Source: an uncultured Oscillospiraceae bacterium | GTDB lineage: Bacteria; Bacillota; Clostridia; Oscillospirales; Acutalibacteraceae | Length of the DNA: 9,202 nucleotides | NCBI GenBank assembly: GCA_900555545.1 | Contig: USLQ01000021.1 | Location: 1-9,202, forward strand | Direction of reading: 5' to 3' | Shown: positions 1 through 6,893 of the stretch, piece after piece | Layout: each line of letters opens with the position of its first letter | Position numbering within the stretch: the first letter of the stretch is position 1 | Made by a program: the position numbers and the translations under genes | Notes under the pieces: model-generated | Seen by the model: the letters and a program-made list of their open reading frames with translations, nothing else | What the model was told of the DNA's origin: nothing | Databases searched by the model: none

Positions 1-1
1 T

Positions 2-973
2 CCATCTGTACGAATCGGTTTTTTCGTCATATGGGGGATATTTTTTGCGGCTTCCCTGGTCGTTTTCTTTCTCCTCCGAGAGCAGATGCCGGAAGAAGTT
101 GCGTCCATGACAATCTATCAATTCCTCTATGCTGTTTGGTGGGTGCCGCTGCTGGATTTTTCGGGGAAACTGATTGCTGTTCCCTTAGAAAACAATATGA
201 AATCGGATATTCCCCCTGCTGATGCGGATTCCGATCCAAGCGGATGTGCTCCCGCCCGATCGGTATGGCAGCTTAGTATGCGTCTCTCCCGAATAACAGA
301 ATTCGTGATTGTTCTTTTCTGGTGTCTTCTATTTTTGTGTCAGATCCTGCTTTGGGTCGGCGGCGGAAAGGTATGGCCGTTTTTGGTTACAGTCATCCCC
401 TGGGTGTTCGCATTCCGCTTTAGTGCACGGATTTGCAGGGAGACGAAGGACGTTTCTTGTGCCATTCAAAAGGGGATGCCGTTGCATCTGGCAGTGCTTG
501 CAGGGCTTCTGTGTGGTTCGGTCTACGGAATCATTGCGGCAGATGGGCGGTTTTGGTTCATTTTATTGTCAACTTGCAACTTGGCCTTTTGCGCCTGCTG
601 CCTGATTTCAGGTTTCCTGACCCTACTGGCAACACGTAGGCTCTGGACGGTACAGTCAAGGGGATATCGAATCCTCTGTATTTTCCGAAAACTAACAATA
701 GCCGGTTATTTGATTTTGCTTGTGTTCTCTGTGGTCTCCATGTTTCTGTGGTTCTTTGATACAGAATACTGGACTTCCTTGAGCGGGGCAGCCGTGGTGA
801 TGGGGGTAATCGCGCCGCTTCATCTGTTCTTATATCCGGTTTGGTTCCTGCCATATATGGAATTACAGTTTGTTTTCAGATTGTTCCAGATGATTTGTAT
901 CCATTCGAGGGAGAATGAGGCGTGGCGGGGGAATTTGTTCACCAAAAAGGGGAGAAATAAAGAAAATGCTTGA
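2..973 (+). CDS. Polytopic membrane protein of unknown function (5' end outside window)
   Basis: The reading frame is open from base 2, so the gene begins before the window; the ATG at 86 is internal. Codons before it encode a hydrophobic helix (RIGFFVIWGIFFAASLVVFF) that belongs to the protein. The visible 323 residues contain about six to eight likely membrane segments. After the first come a polar stretch near residues 60-85 (DADSDPSG), then helices around EFVIVLFWCLLFLCQILLW, PFLVTVIPWVFAF, HLAVLAGLLCGSVYGII, FILLSTCNLAFCACCLISGF, AGYLILLVFSVVSMFLWFF and AAVVMGVIAPLHLFLYP. The tail is basic (KKGRNKENA). I recognise no family and no catalytic motif. The stop overlaps the start of the next gene by 8 bases, so the two are probably co-translated. 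Base composition looks more AT-rich than the genes to the right, judged on small samples only. Confidence 0.8.
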   Translation, partial: PSVRIGFFVIWGIFFAASLVVFFLLREQMPEEVASMTIYQFLYAVWWVPLLDFSGKLIAVPLENNMKSDIPPADADSDPSGCAPARSVWQLSMRLSRITEFVIVLFWCLLFLCQILLWVGGGKVWPFLVTVIPWVFAFRFSARICRETKDVSCAIQKGMPLHLAVLAGLLCGSVYGIIAADGRFWFILLSTCNLAFCACCLISGFLTLLATRRLWTVQSRGYRILCIFRKLTIAGYLILLVFSVVSMFLWFFDTEYWTSLSGAAVVMGVIAPLHLFLYPVWFLPYMELQFVFRLFQMICIHSRENEAWRGNLFTKKGRNKENA

Positions 974-1670
974 CAAACGTTGCCCATGGTGTGGTGGGTT
1001 GATTGACTATCAAAAGTTGTCGTGGAAAGAGCGGTCGGCAAACGGAGAATTTCCCTTTTATCAGAATGTTTGTCCGCATTGCGGACGCGAATACTGCTTT
1101 CGCCATGATACATGGGATCAAGTCCCCAAGATGAAGAATATAACATACCGTCATATGCCGTTGGGGATGCTCATAGGACTGTATATTGTCTGTCTGCTGA
1201 TCGGAATATTTGCGCGGGAGTGGAAACAGGTTGTACTTTCCCTTGGAGTTGGGATTTTGTTTTTTCTGCTATGGCTTTTAATCGCCAAAAGCCGACGCCC
1301 GACTTTCCTTCCCTGCCGGAAAAGCCCAACGGACGAAGAACAGTCGCGGGAGCCCGGTTATTCCTGTACGGCGGCATTTATATGGAACAACGACGCCGAT
1401 GTGGATTCATACGGAAAACCCTACATTCTCGACTATTCCATCATCCCCATCTGCCTGCTGGACAGTGATGGGAAACCGGCCAGCCGCATCTGGTGTATCG
1501 CGTGTGACCGCGTGAAACAACCCAAGGGCCGCCGTCAGGAGATTTCCTTTCACTTTGTTCTGCCCGAAGCACCCAAGGACCAATTGCGGGTAGGGGGGCG
1601 CTTTGTGGCGTTTAACCACGAAAACCCTGCGGCTGAGGGAGAAATCCTGCGTGTGGAGAGATATTACTGA
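966..1670 (+). CDS. Zinc-ribbon membrane protein of unknown function
   Basis: This 234-residue protein begins with a four-cysteine zinc ribbon, CPWCGG (C6, C9) and CPHCG (C36, C39). Two predicted membrane helices follow, at about residues 65-83 (MPLGMLIGLYIVCLLIGIFA) and 88-106 (VLSLGVGILFFLLWLLIA). A polar C-terminal domain of about 120 residues (110-234) looks strand-rich; I do not recognise it. The cysteines would lie on the cytoplasmic side if the positive-inside rule holds. I chose the ATG at 966 because AAGGGGAG lies about 10 bases upstream and the zinc ribbon then sits at the N terminus. An in-frame ATG at 915 would add 17 residues inside the previous gene and has no better ribosome site. 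The start overlaps the preceding stop (ATGCTTGA), so this is the second gene of an operon with the upstream membrane protein. The role is unknown. Confidence 0.85.
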   Translation: MLDKRCPWCGGLIDYQKLSWKERSANGEFPFYQNVCPHCGREYCFRHDTWDQVPKMKNITYRHMPLGMLIGLYIVCLLIGIFAREWKQVVLSLGVGILFFLLWLLIAKSRRPTFLPCRKSPTDEEQSREPGYSCTAAFIWNNDADVDSYGKPYILDYSIIPICLLDSDGKPASRIWCIACDRVKQPKGRRQEISFHFVLPEAPKDQLRVGGRFVAFNHENPAAEGEILRVERYY

Positions 1671-1701
1671 CGGTGGGCAATAGGCGCTACCTTGCCTGCA
1701 C

Positions 1702-1733
1702 AAAAAAGGCGGAGCCAACAGCTCCGCCTTTTT
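1702..1733. terminator. Bidirectional intrinsic terminator between convergent genes
   Basis: A perfect 10-bp stem (AAGGCGGAGC 1706-1715, GCTCCGCCTT 1721-1730) closes a CAACA loop. It is flanked by an A-run on the left and a T-run on the right, so it can terminate on either strand. It lies between the plus-strand stop at 1670 and the minus-strand stop at 1760 and would serve both. Confidence 0.92.
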
Positions 1734-1759
1734 GCATGTATGATTTGATTGGCGCTGTA

Positions 1760-2068
1760 TCAGCCGACCTTTTTGCCGTCCTTTAATTTGATCTTGCCGA
1801 GCATCGGGACCTTCATGACGCCCTCGCAGGTGTCGCCGTTAAAGGTCAGCTCGCTCTCAATCTCCTTGCCGGGCAGCAGCTCCACCGTGCCGGTCGCGCG
1901 CAGGGTGTTGCCATCCTCGCGGATATTCTTGATCTCGAACTTGGGGACAGGGCCGTCCATGATAATATCCAGCCCGTACTGGCCGTTGTTATCCGTGATC
2001 TTAAATTTGACGTCCCCTTTAAAGAACATCGTATCCACCCTGCACTGCCATGTACCGATTCCGATCAT
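1760..2068 (-). CDS. Small soluble protein of unknown function, probably beta-rich
   Basis: The product is 102 residues, with no signal peptide or membrane helix, so it is probably cytoplasmic. Alternating polar and hydrophobic stretches (DVKFKITDN, YGLDIIMDG, KFEIKNIRE, LRATGTVELL, EIESELTF, CEGVMKVPML, GKIKLKDGK) suggest a small beta-sandwich or barrel. I do not recognise the family. The start is taken as the ATG at 2068: the SD TAAAGGAG (2086-2079) is 10 bases away, whereas the in-frame GTG at 2077 lies only one base from the SD and would add three residues. A good sigma-A promoter (2187-2159) sits upstream, with a terminator-like hairpin between promoter and SD, so readthrough may set expression. 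It is monocistronic and ends at the shared terminator near 1702-1733. Confidence 0.85.
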   Translation of the reverse strand: MIGIGTWQCRVDTMFFKGDVKFKITDNNGQYGLDIIMDGPVPKFEIKNIREDGNTLRATGTVELLPGKEIESELTFNGDTCEGVMKVPMLGKIKLKDGKKVG

Positions 2069-2085
2069 TGATGCCACGCTCCTTT

Positions 2086-2116
2086 AAAAAATTGGGCGGC
2101 GGGTTGCACGCTGCCC
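2086..2116 (-). terminator. Terminator-like hairpin in the leader of the 102-residue gene
   Basis: Read on the minus strand, GGGCAGCG (2116-2109) pairs with CGCCGCCC (2101-2094) around a 7-base loop, with one A-C mismatch. The stem is followed by AA and six T (2091-2086). This is the form of an intrinsic terminator, but it lies downstream of the promoter and directly before the SD (2085-2079) of the same gene. It could act as an attenuator. I see no clear antiterminator or known riboswitch in the roughly 35 bases of leader before it. Confidence 0.55.
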
Positions 2117-2158
2117 GACGTTATTATATGACTGCTTTTTTCACTTGGTCACTGCTTT

Positions 2159-2187
2159 ATTATATCGAAAGCGAGGAAAAAAGTCAA
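2159..2187 (-). promoter_or_regulatory. Sigma-A promoter for the 102-residue gene
   Basis: On the minus strand TTGACT (2187-2182) and TATAAT (2164-2159) are separated by exactly 17 bases, a near-consensus vegetative promoter. Predicted transcription start is about 2152, giving a leader of about 84 bases. A second TATAAT (2128-2123) lies downstream but has only a poor -35 at proper spacing. Confidence 0.8.
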
Positions 2188-2237
2188 TTGAAATCCGTGC
2201 ATATTTCATTAAAAATGAGAAAACATAAATGCTTTTA

Positions 2238-2266
2238 TTGACAATCATAATAAAATGCAATATTCT
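2238..2266 (+). promoter_or_regulatory. Sigma-A promoter for the GH13 glucosidase gene
   Basis: TTGACA (2238-2243) and TATTCT (2261-2266) are 17 bases apart. Predicted transcription start is about 2273, giving a short leader of about 20 bases with SD AAAGGGGG (2278-2285) before the ATG at 2293. The -35 box is 50 bp from that of the divergent promoter. No convincing cre or other operator was found. Confidence 0.82.
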
Positions 2267-2292
2267 AATGATGAGTGAAAGGGGGAAATCCA

Positions 2293-4175
2293 ATGATTAC
2301 CGCAAAAACGACATTTAAAGAGATCTACCGCACGCCGGTGGGCCACGATATTCTGGAAAAGGGATTGTACAGTGTGGGGATCCCGGCCCGTCTGCTCGAA
2401 TCCACGCCGCTGGGTAAGCTTTCCCTTGAAAAGCTGCAAAAGCTCACCTTGGGCAAGGTGAATGAGCGCTTCGTCCGCGCCATGCTGGATCTGCTCAACA
2501 GCGAAAAGGACATCCCGGCGCCCGACGATGGGAACATCACGCACAAGTGGTGGAAGGAGGCCGTGTTCTATCAGATCTATCCGCGCTCCTTTAAGGATTC
2601 CAACGGCGATGGGATCGGCGATCTGAACGGTATTTATGAAAAGCTCGACTACCTCAAAGACCTGGGGGTGGATGCCATCTGGTGTTCGCCGGTCTATGAT
2701 TCCCCAAACGACGATAACGGCTATGATATCCGCGATTACAGGGCAATCATGCAGGAGTTCGGTACCATGGAGGACTTCGACCGCCTGCTTGAGGGGATCC
2801 ACGCCCGCGGAATGAAGCTCATCATGGATCTGGTCATCAACCACTCCTCCGACGAGCATGAGTGGTTCCAGTCCGCGCTCAACGATCCCAATTCCAAGTA
2901 TAAGGACTACTACATCTGGCGCAAAGGGGAACCGGACACGCCGCCCAACAACTGGGATTCTATTTTTAGCGGCCCCGCATGGAACTATTACCCGCAAAAG
3001 GGGGAGTGGGCCATGCACCTGTTCAGCGCCAAGCAGATGGACTTTAACTGGGATAATCCGGAATTCCGCCGCGACATTGAGTCGATGGTCAACTGGTGGC
3101 TGGAAAAGGGGATCGACGGTTTCCGCCTGGATGTCATCAGCTTTATCTCCAAGAAAAACGGCCTCCCGGACGGGAACGAGCTTGTCGGGACGCTGATGGG
3201 ATTCAAGGGCGTGGAGCACTATTTCTACGGCCCGCACCTGCACGATTATTTAAAGGAGCTCCGCCGGGAGACATTCGGCAAATACGATGCCTTTACTGTC
3301 GGCGAGTGCCAGGGTACGGGGCTGGAGATGAGCAAGCTGATGACGGGGGACGACCGCGGGGAGCTGGACGTTGTATTCTCCTTTGACCACTTAGAAAACC
3401 CGGGCAAACAGCGCTTTGATGACTATCGCTTTGACCTGCGGCCCATGGCGGACAATCTGGCACAATGGCAGACAGCCATTGCTGGCCGACCGTGTTCTTT
3501 GACAATCACGACAACCCGCGCATGATCTCCAAGGTGGATCCGGATGGCGCCTACCGCTATGAGATCGCCAAAGCGCTCGCGGTCATGCAGATGACACTCA
3601 AGGGGACGCCGTTCATCTACCAGGGCCAGGAGCTTGGGATGGTCAATACGGTTTTTCATTCAGTCGACGATCTGCGCGACGTGGAGAGCCTGAACCTGTA
3701 CAAACAGGAGCGGGCGAAGGGGAAGAGCGCACAGCAGGCGTTCGCCAAGGTGTGTGCCGGATCACGCGACCATGCCCGCACACCGATGCAGTGGACAAAT
3801 GGGAAAAACGCCGGATTTACTACTGGTGAGCCGTGGATTGGCGTCAACCCGGACTATATCCATTGTAACGCGGCAGAGGAGGCGCTCAGCCATGACTCCG
3901 TGCTCAGCTTCTACCGCAGGCTGATCGCCCTGCGCAAAGCAAATGCGCCGCTGATTTACGGCAACTTTGTGCGCGTCAATGCGGGGCGGGACTACTTCTG
4001 CTATCGCCGCACCATTGGAAAGGAGTCCTTCTATATCGAGATCAATCTGACCGGCAAGCGGAAAAAACGCCCCTCTCCGGTGGAGGAGATGGAGCTTTTG
4101 GTTTCAAATTACGCTACGCGTTCAGAACAGCTGCGCCCCTATGAGGCGAACATCTATCGCGTTGTAGCTCAATAA
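2293..4175 (+). pseudogene. GH13 alpha-glucosidase, oligo-1,6-glucosidase type, interrupted by a frameshift
   Basis: The product should hydrolyse alpha-1,6 (possibly alpha-1,4) glucosidic bonds at non-reducing ends of short cytoplasmic oligosaccharides; there is no signal peptide. The frame starting at ATG 2293 stops at 3525, and the rest continues in the -1 frame to 4175. Joined, it gives about 627-630 residues. Residues 1-85 form a helical extension ending at KWWKEAVFYQIYPRSF, where the GH13 barrel starts. Motifs seen: DLVINH (179-184), QMDFNW, GFRLDVIS with nucleophile D280, VGEC with acid/base E338, and in the second frame FFDNHDNPR with D about 407, then RTPMQW, GFTTGEPWIGVNP and LRPYEANIYRV. 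Valine after the nucleophile is typical of alpha-1,6-acting members, as is SFISKKNGLP. The frame change must lie between 3435 and 3525 and the motifs place it at 3472-3489. As written, the first product lacks the transition-state aspartate. Trehalose-6-phosphate hydrolase is a less likely alternative. Confidence 0.88.
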
Positions 4176-4186
4176 CGGGCCAAGAC

Positions 4187-4224
4187 AGCAGAATCCCGGA
4201 GGCCAGTGCCTCCGGGATTCTGCT
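4187..4224. repeat. Perfect 17-bp inverted repeat between convergent genes, probable terminator
   Basis: AGCAGAATCCCGGAGGC (4187-4203) and its exact complement (4208-4224) flank a CAGT loop. It sits between the GH13 stop (4175) and the convergent 55-residue gene, whose stop codon (4225-4223) overlaps the right arm. On the plus strand only a weak TTTT (4230-4233) follows after five bases; on the minus strand there is no T-run. It is probably a stem terminator or 3'-end stabiliser for one or both transcripts. Confidence 0.7.
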
Positions 4225-4390
4225 ATGCGTTTTCTCCGGATCCCGTCAGATGACGGGCAAACTGTTTTAGCTCCTCCGGGGTGTTGAACTCCACCCCGGA
4301 TTGCATGATCCCCTCCTGGACGGATTTGGGGAGTGCGTTGAAGCAGGCGTCCAGCTCCGGATTTTTGCTGAAGAAAAAGGCTTCTGCCAT
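4223..4390 (-). CDS. Small 55-residue protein of unknown function
   Basis: ATG at 4390 is preceded by a very strong SD, GGAGGTG, with about 6 bases of spacing, and the frame runs to TAG at 4223. The product (MAEAFFFSKNPELDACFNAL then PKSVQEGIMQSGVEFNTPEE and LKQFARHLTGSGENA) has no signal peptide or membrane helix. Two amphipathic helices separated by short turns are likely (ELDACFNALPKSVQEGIM and PEELKQFARHLT). From memory, short proteins of this pattern, with an N-P-E-L-D opening and L-P-x-x-V-Q-E-x-I-M-Q-S-G, recur in Clostridia, but I know no function. It lies 41 bases after the large membrane gene with no terminator between, so it is probably the last gene of that operon. It is too short for common ORF cut-offs. 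Confidence 0.75.
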   Translation of the reverse strand: MAEAFFFSKNPELDACFNALPKSVQEGIMQSGVEFNTPEELKQFARHLTGSGENA

Positions 4391-4431
4391 CAAAAACACC
4401 TCCGCTCTTATTATGGGCGGGGGCGCCTTGT

Positions 4432-6584
4432 TTAATTCCAGAATTCAAACAGCATGGCAAATTTGTTATAGACGATCTCCTGATAGGGGTTGGAACTAAA
4501 GGTATTCTCGCCGCGCGGCCACTCCGTCATCACACTTGCCATATTCCCCAGGAAGCAGAGAACTGTGCAAACGATCATCGCATTGCGTAGCAGGTGCTTG
4601 ATCCGCTCGCTCTGGATCCGGTTGTAGAAGTACAGGCAGATCGCCAGCGTGGCAAAGAGCATCTGCCAGCCAAAGTCGACATTGTACCGCATGGCGTGGC
4701 CACTCTCCCAGGTGGAGGCGATGATGATCACGGGGATGATCACACAACCTACACCGCCCAGCAAAAGGGCGCGCAGGCGATTTTCACGATCCATTGTTTT
4801 GAGCGCCCGCGGAGCGAACAGGAGGGCGAACATCGGCAGAAGAGCCCAAAGGTCATCGGATTTTGCGAGTACTCAAAATAGTAGAAGCCGGTCGTCCCAA
4901 ACCACTCGTTGCTGCACGTGATAAACGGGAAACTGGAGCTCAGCCCCGGCAGATTAAACAGGAAGTTGTAGATGCTGATCCATGCGAGAGACGGGTGGAA
5001 TTCCGCCTTGGTAAAGTCGCTGACCGTCAGGGAGTACTGAATCCCGAAGTCGAATGGGGAGCCGAAGCGGATAAAGTTATACGCCATCTGAAGCACCGCA
5101 AAGAACACGTACGGGATCAGCGCGGCGGCCAGGAATTTGATCACATATCCGCTCTTTTTGGCCGGCGCATCCTCTGCCTTCCAATATTGACGGAATGCGA
5201 AAAACAGGAAGAACAGCATCGCCACTGCGTACAGGGCAAATGTCGGCCTTGAGAGCACGGCGAGGGAGACAAATACGGCGGAGAGCGCCAGCTTGTAGAG
5301 CTTGATCTTCTCCTTGCAGAATACGTTGGAGGAGAGGGTGAAATACAGCCCGATTACAAAGAACATGAGTCCTGCCGCCTCTGCCGCCTCATAGAATTTG
5401 GGGCGGAACATGCAGAATACCATTCCGGAGGAGCACAGCAGCATAAACTGACCGCACACGGCGAGGCCTGCCGGTGTCTTTGGGAACCAACGCTTGAGTA
5501 CCTCATGCCAGCACAGGGAGAGGAATACTGTGGCCAGCATGCAGAAAATCAGGATGGCGTTCATGCACGGCAGGTAAGTTCCCGTAATCAGCCGGAAGGG
5601 TAAAAACAGCACCAGTACCGGCGCGATCCCGTAGTAGGAATAGTATTTTCCGTCAAAGAGCAGGTGATCCCAGCTGTATTGGACTCCCTCATTGGTCCGG
5701 GCGCCCCAGTCATAGGGGTTGTCCATGGCCAGCAGTTCGTCGCTCGGCTCGGCCAGCAGCGAAGCCTGTCCGTGCATAAAGGCATCCGGGAGCTCCTTGG
5801 ACAGTTGATCCAGAATCGCCTTGTTATTGTAGTAAAAGGGATCGCCCACGTAAACGCCGTAGATGAATACAATCGTCCCGATAAAGAAGGAGGCGGTCAG
5901 TACGTTGGCCAGGATGTGCTTGGTGCTCATGGCGTTGTAAGGCTGCGCCATGCACGGCGCCTTGGAGACAAAATAGATAGCGGCCGCAATCACCAGAAGC
6001 AGCAGGATGCGCACCACGGAAAAGTGCATCGGCACCGTCTCATTCAGGTCGAGGGAGCGGATCACAACGCGCTGTCCCTCTTCGATATGCAGGGTGTAGC
6101 GGATTGTATTCACGTCCTCCGAGTAGGAGGTCACCTTGTAGTGGCTGCGCGGGACGGTCTCGACCATTTTGCCCACATCTGAATTGCGGTACAAGTTCTC
6201 CCGCGTCGCGTCGGAAAAGAGCAGGTCATATTCCATTACCCGCTGGGGCAGGTCCATATCCAGCTTGACGGTGCGCACGGGGATATTGATATCGCGGAAT
6301 TCGATAGAAGGGTTGTCCGCCGTCGCCTCAAAGGTATCTGTTGTCCCTTCCACAAGTGTCAGATGTACCGTCCAGGAGTCGATGGAGGCAATGCTTTTCT
6401 CCTCATACCTGTTCCCCAAGGTCAGATAGGTCTGATAGTTAAAGACGAACAACTCGGCCAGAATCAGAACGGCCAGCGTAATCATCAGAAAGCGGCCAAA
6501 CCGTGCCAGAAATGGGGAGCGGATTTTTAGCGGATTTTGCCTGCTGGCCGCCGGATTTGCGTGCCTTTTTTCTCGTTTACTCAT
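4432..6584 (-). pseudogene. Large polytopic membrane protein, GT-C glycosyltransferase-like, with a frameshift near the 3' end
   Basis: The first frame runs from ATG 6584 to a stop at 4749, but its last 30 or so residues are junk. From about 4840 homologous-looking sequence continues in another frame (LLPMFALLFAPRALK onward) to TAA at 4432. Joined, it is about 717 residues. Seen: a basic cytoplasmic N terminus, helix 31-50, a polar extracytoplasmic domain about 51-187, helix 188-207, helix about 225-245, a loop with NPYDWGAR (289-296), WDHLLFDGKYYSYYGIAP (305-322), then around eight or more further helices. The NPYD...WDH...DGKYY...YG pattern resembles GT-C-type integral membrane glycosyltransferases that use lipid-linked sugars; this is inferred from recall, and the donor and acceptor are unknown. 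The start overlaps the preceding stop (ATGA), with GGAGG 10 bases upstream. Insertion of one base near GGGCTCTTCTG would restore FGLLLPMFALL. Confidence 0.72.
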
Positions 6585-6793
6585 AGGGCGAAGTCCTCCG
6601 GATCAAACTGTGGTAGGGTTGCCTGGGGCATTGGTTCCCGCTTGAGCGGGTCATAGGCAAACTTTTTACAGTGAAAGTCCGGCTTGGGCAGCCCGTACTT
6701 TTCACATAGGATGTCCCCCAGCGGAGAGATCCGCCCGTGGCGGCAGTACCGGCACTGGGGGTCAATATTTTTGTTGTACAGTTCCTTTTTCAT
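6581..6793 (-). CDS. 70-residue four-cysteine protein, probably metal-binding
   Basis: The product has four cysteines, C14 and C17 (CRYC), C30 (ILCEKYG) and C42 (HCKKF), that is CX2C-X12-C-X11-C, followed by the basic motif YDPLKREP and an acidic end QFDPEDFAL. The spacing suits a zinc site or, less likely, an iron-sulphur cluster. There is no signal peptide or helix, so it should be cytoplasmic. I recall similar short proteins (C-x-x-C ... C ... C-x-K-F-x-Y-D-P-L-K-R) in Clostridia without a known role. The start at 6793 has GGGAGG four to five bases upstream; in-frame ATGs at 6805 and 6856 lack an SD. Its stop overlaps the ATG of the large membrane protein by four bases (ATGA), implying translational coupling and perhaps a joint function. 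It is the first gene after the sigma-A promoter at 6893-6865. Confidence 0.85.
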   Translation of the reverse strand: MKKELYNKNIDPQCRYCRHGRISPLGDILCEKYGLPKPDFHCKKFAYDPLKREPMPQATLPQFDPEDFAL

Positions 6794-6864
6794 GGTGCCT
6801 CCCATTCCGGCCGGGCTACAGCGCTCTTTTCTCTGCGTGGCCGCATGGATATTCAATACGCTCT

Positions 6865-6893
6865 ATCATATCATGTTTTGCGTTTTATATCAA
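6865..6893 (-). promoter_or_regulatory. Sigma-A promoter for the 70-residue / membrane protein operon
   Basis: On the minus strand TTGATA (6893-6888) and TATGAT (6870-6865) are separated by 17 bases. The -35 and spacer lie inside the last codons of ylbJ and the -10 directly after its stop. Start of transcription would be near 6858, giving a leader of about 65 bases to the ATG at 6793. This gives the downstream genes vegetative expression independent of sporulation-controlled ylbJ. Confidence 0.75.

Noticed and set aside
2069..2077. GTG at 2077 as start of the 102-residue gene
   Set aside because: It is only one base from the SD, whereas the ATG at 2068 has usable spacing.
2186..2208. CcpA cre-like site (TTGAAATCCGTGCAT) upstream of the glucosidase gene
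   Set aside because: The central CG is displaced by one base from the cre consensus, so the match fails at its most conserved position.
2245..3243. Long open frame of 332 codons on the minus strand opposite the glucosidase gene
   Set aside because: It lies wholly antisense to a gene with clear GH13 motifs. It has no recognisable domain and is explained by the codon bias of the coding strand.
3463..3490. Programmed -1 ribosomal frameshift in the GH13 gene
   Set aside because: There is no X-XXY-YYZ slippery heptamer at the frame change, and a glucosidase has no known need for one. A deletion is simpler.
5664..6182. 172-codon plus-strand frame inside the membrane protein gene
   Set aside because: It is a shadow on the opposite strand of a continuous membrane-protein frame, with no ribosome site and no family resemblance.
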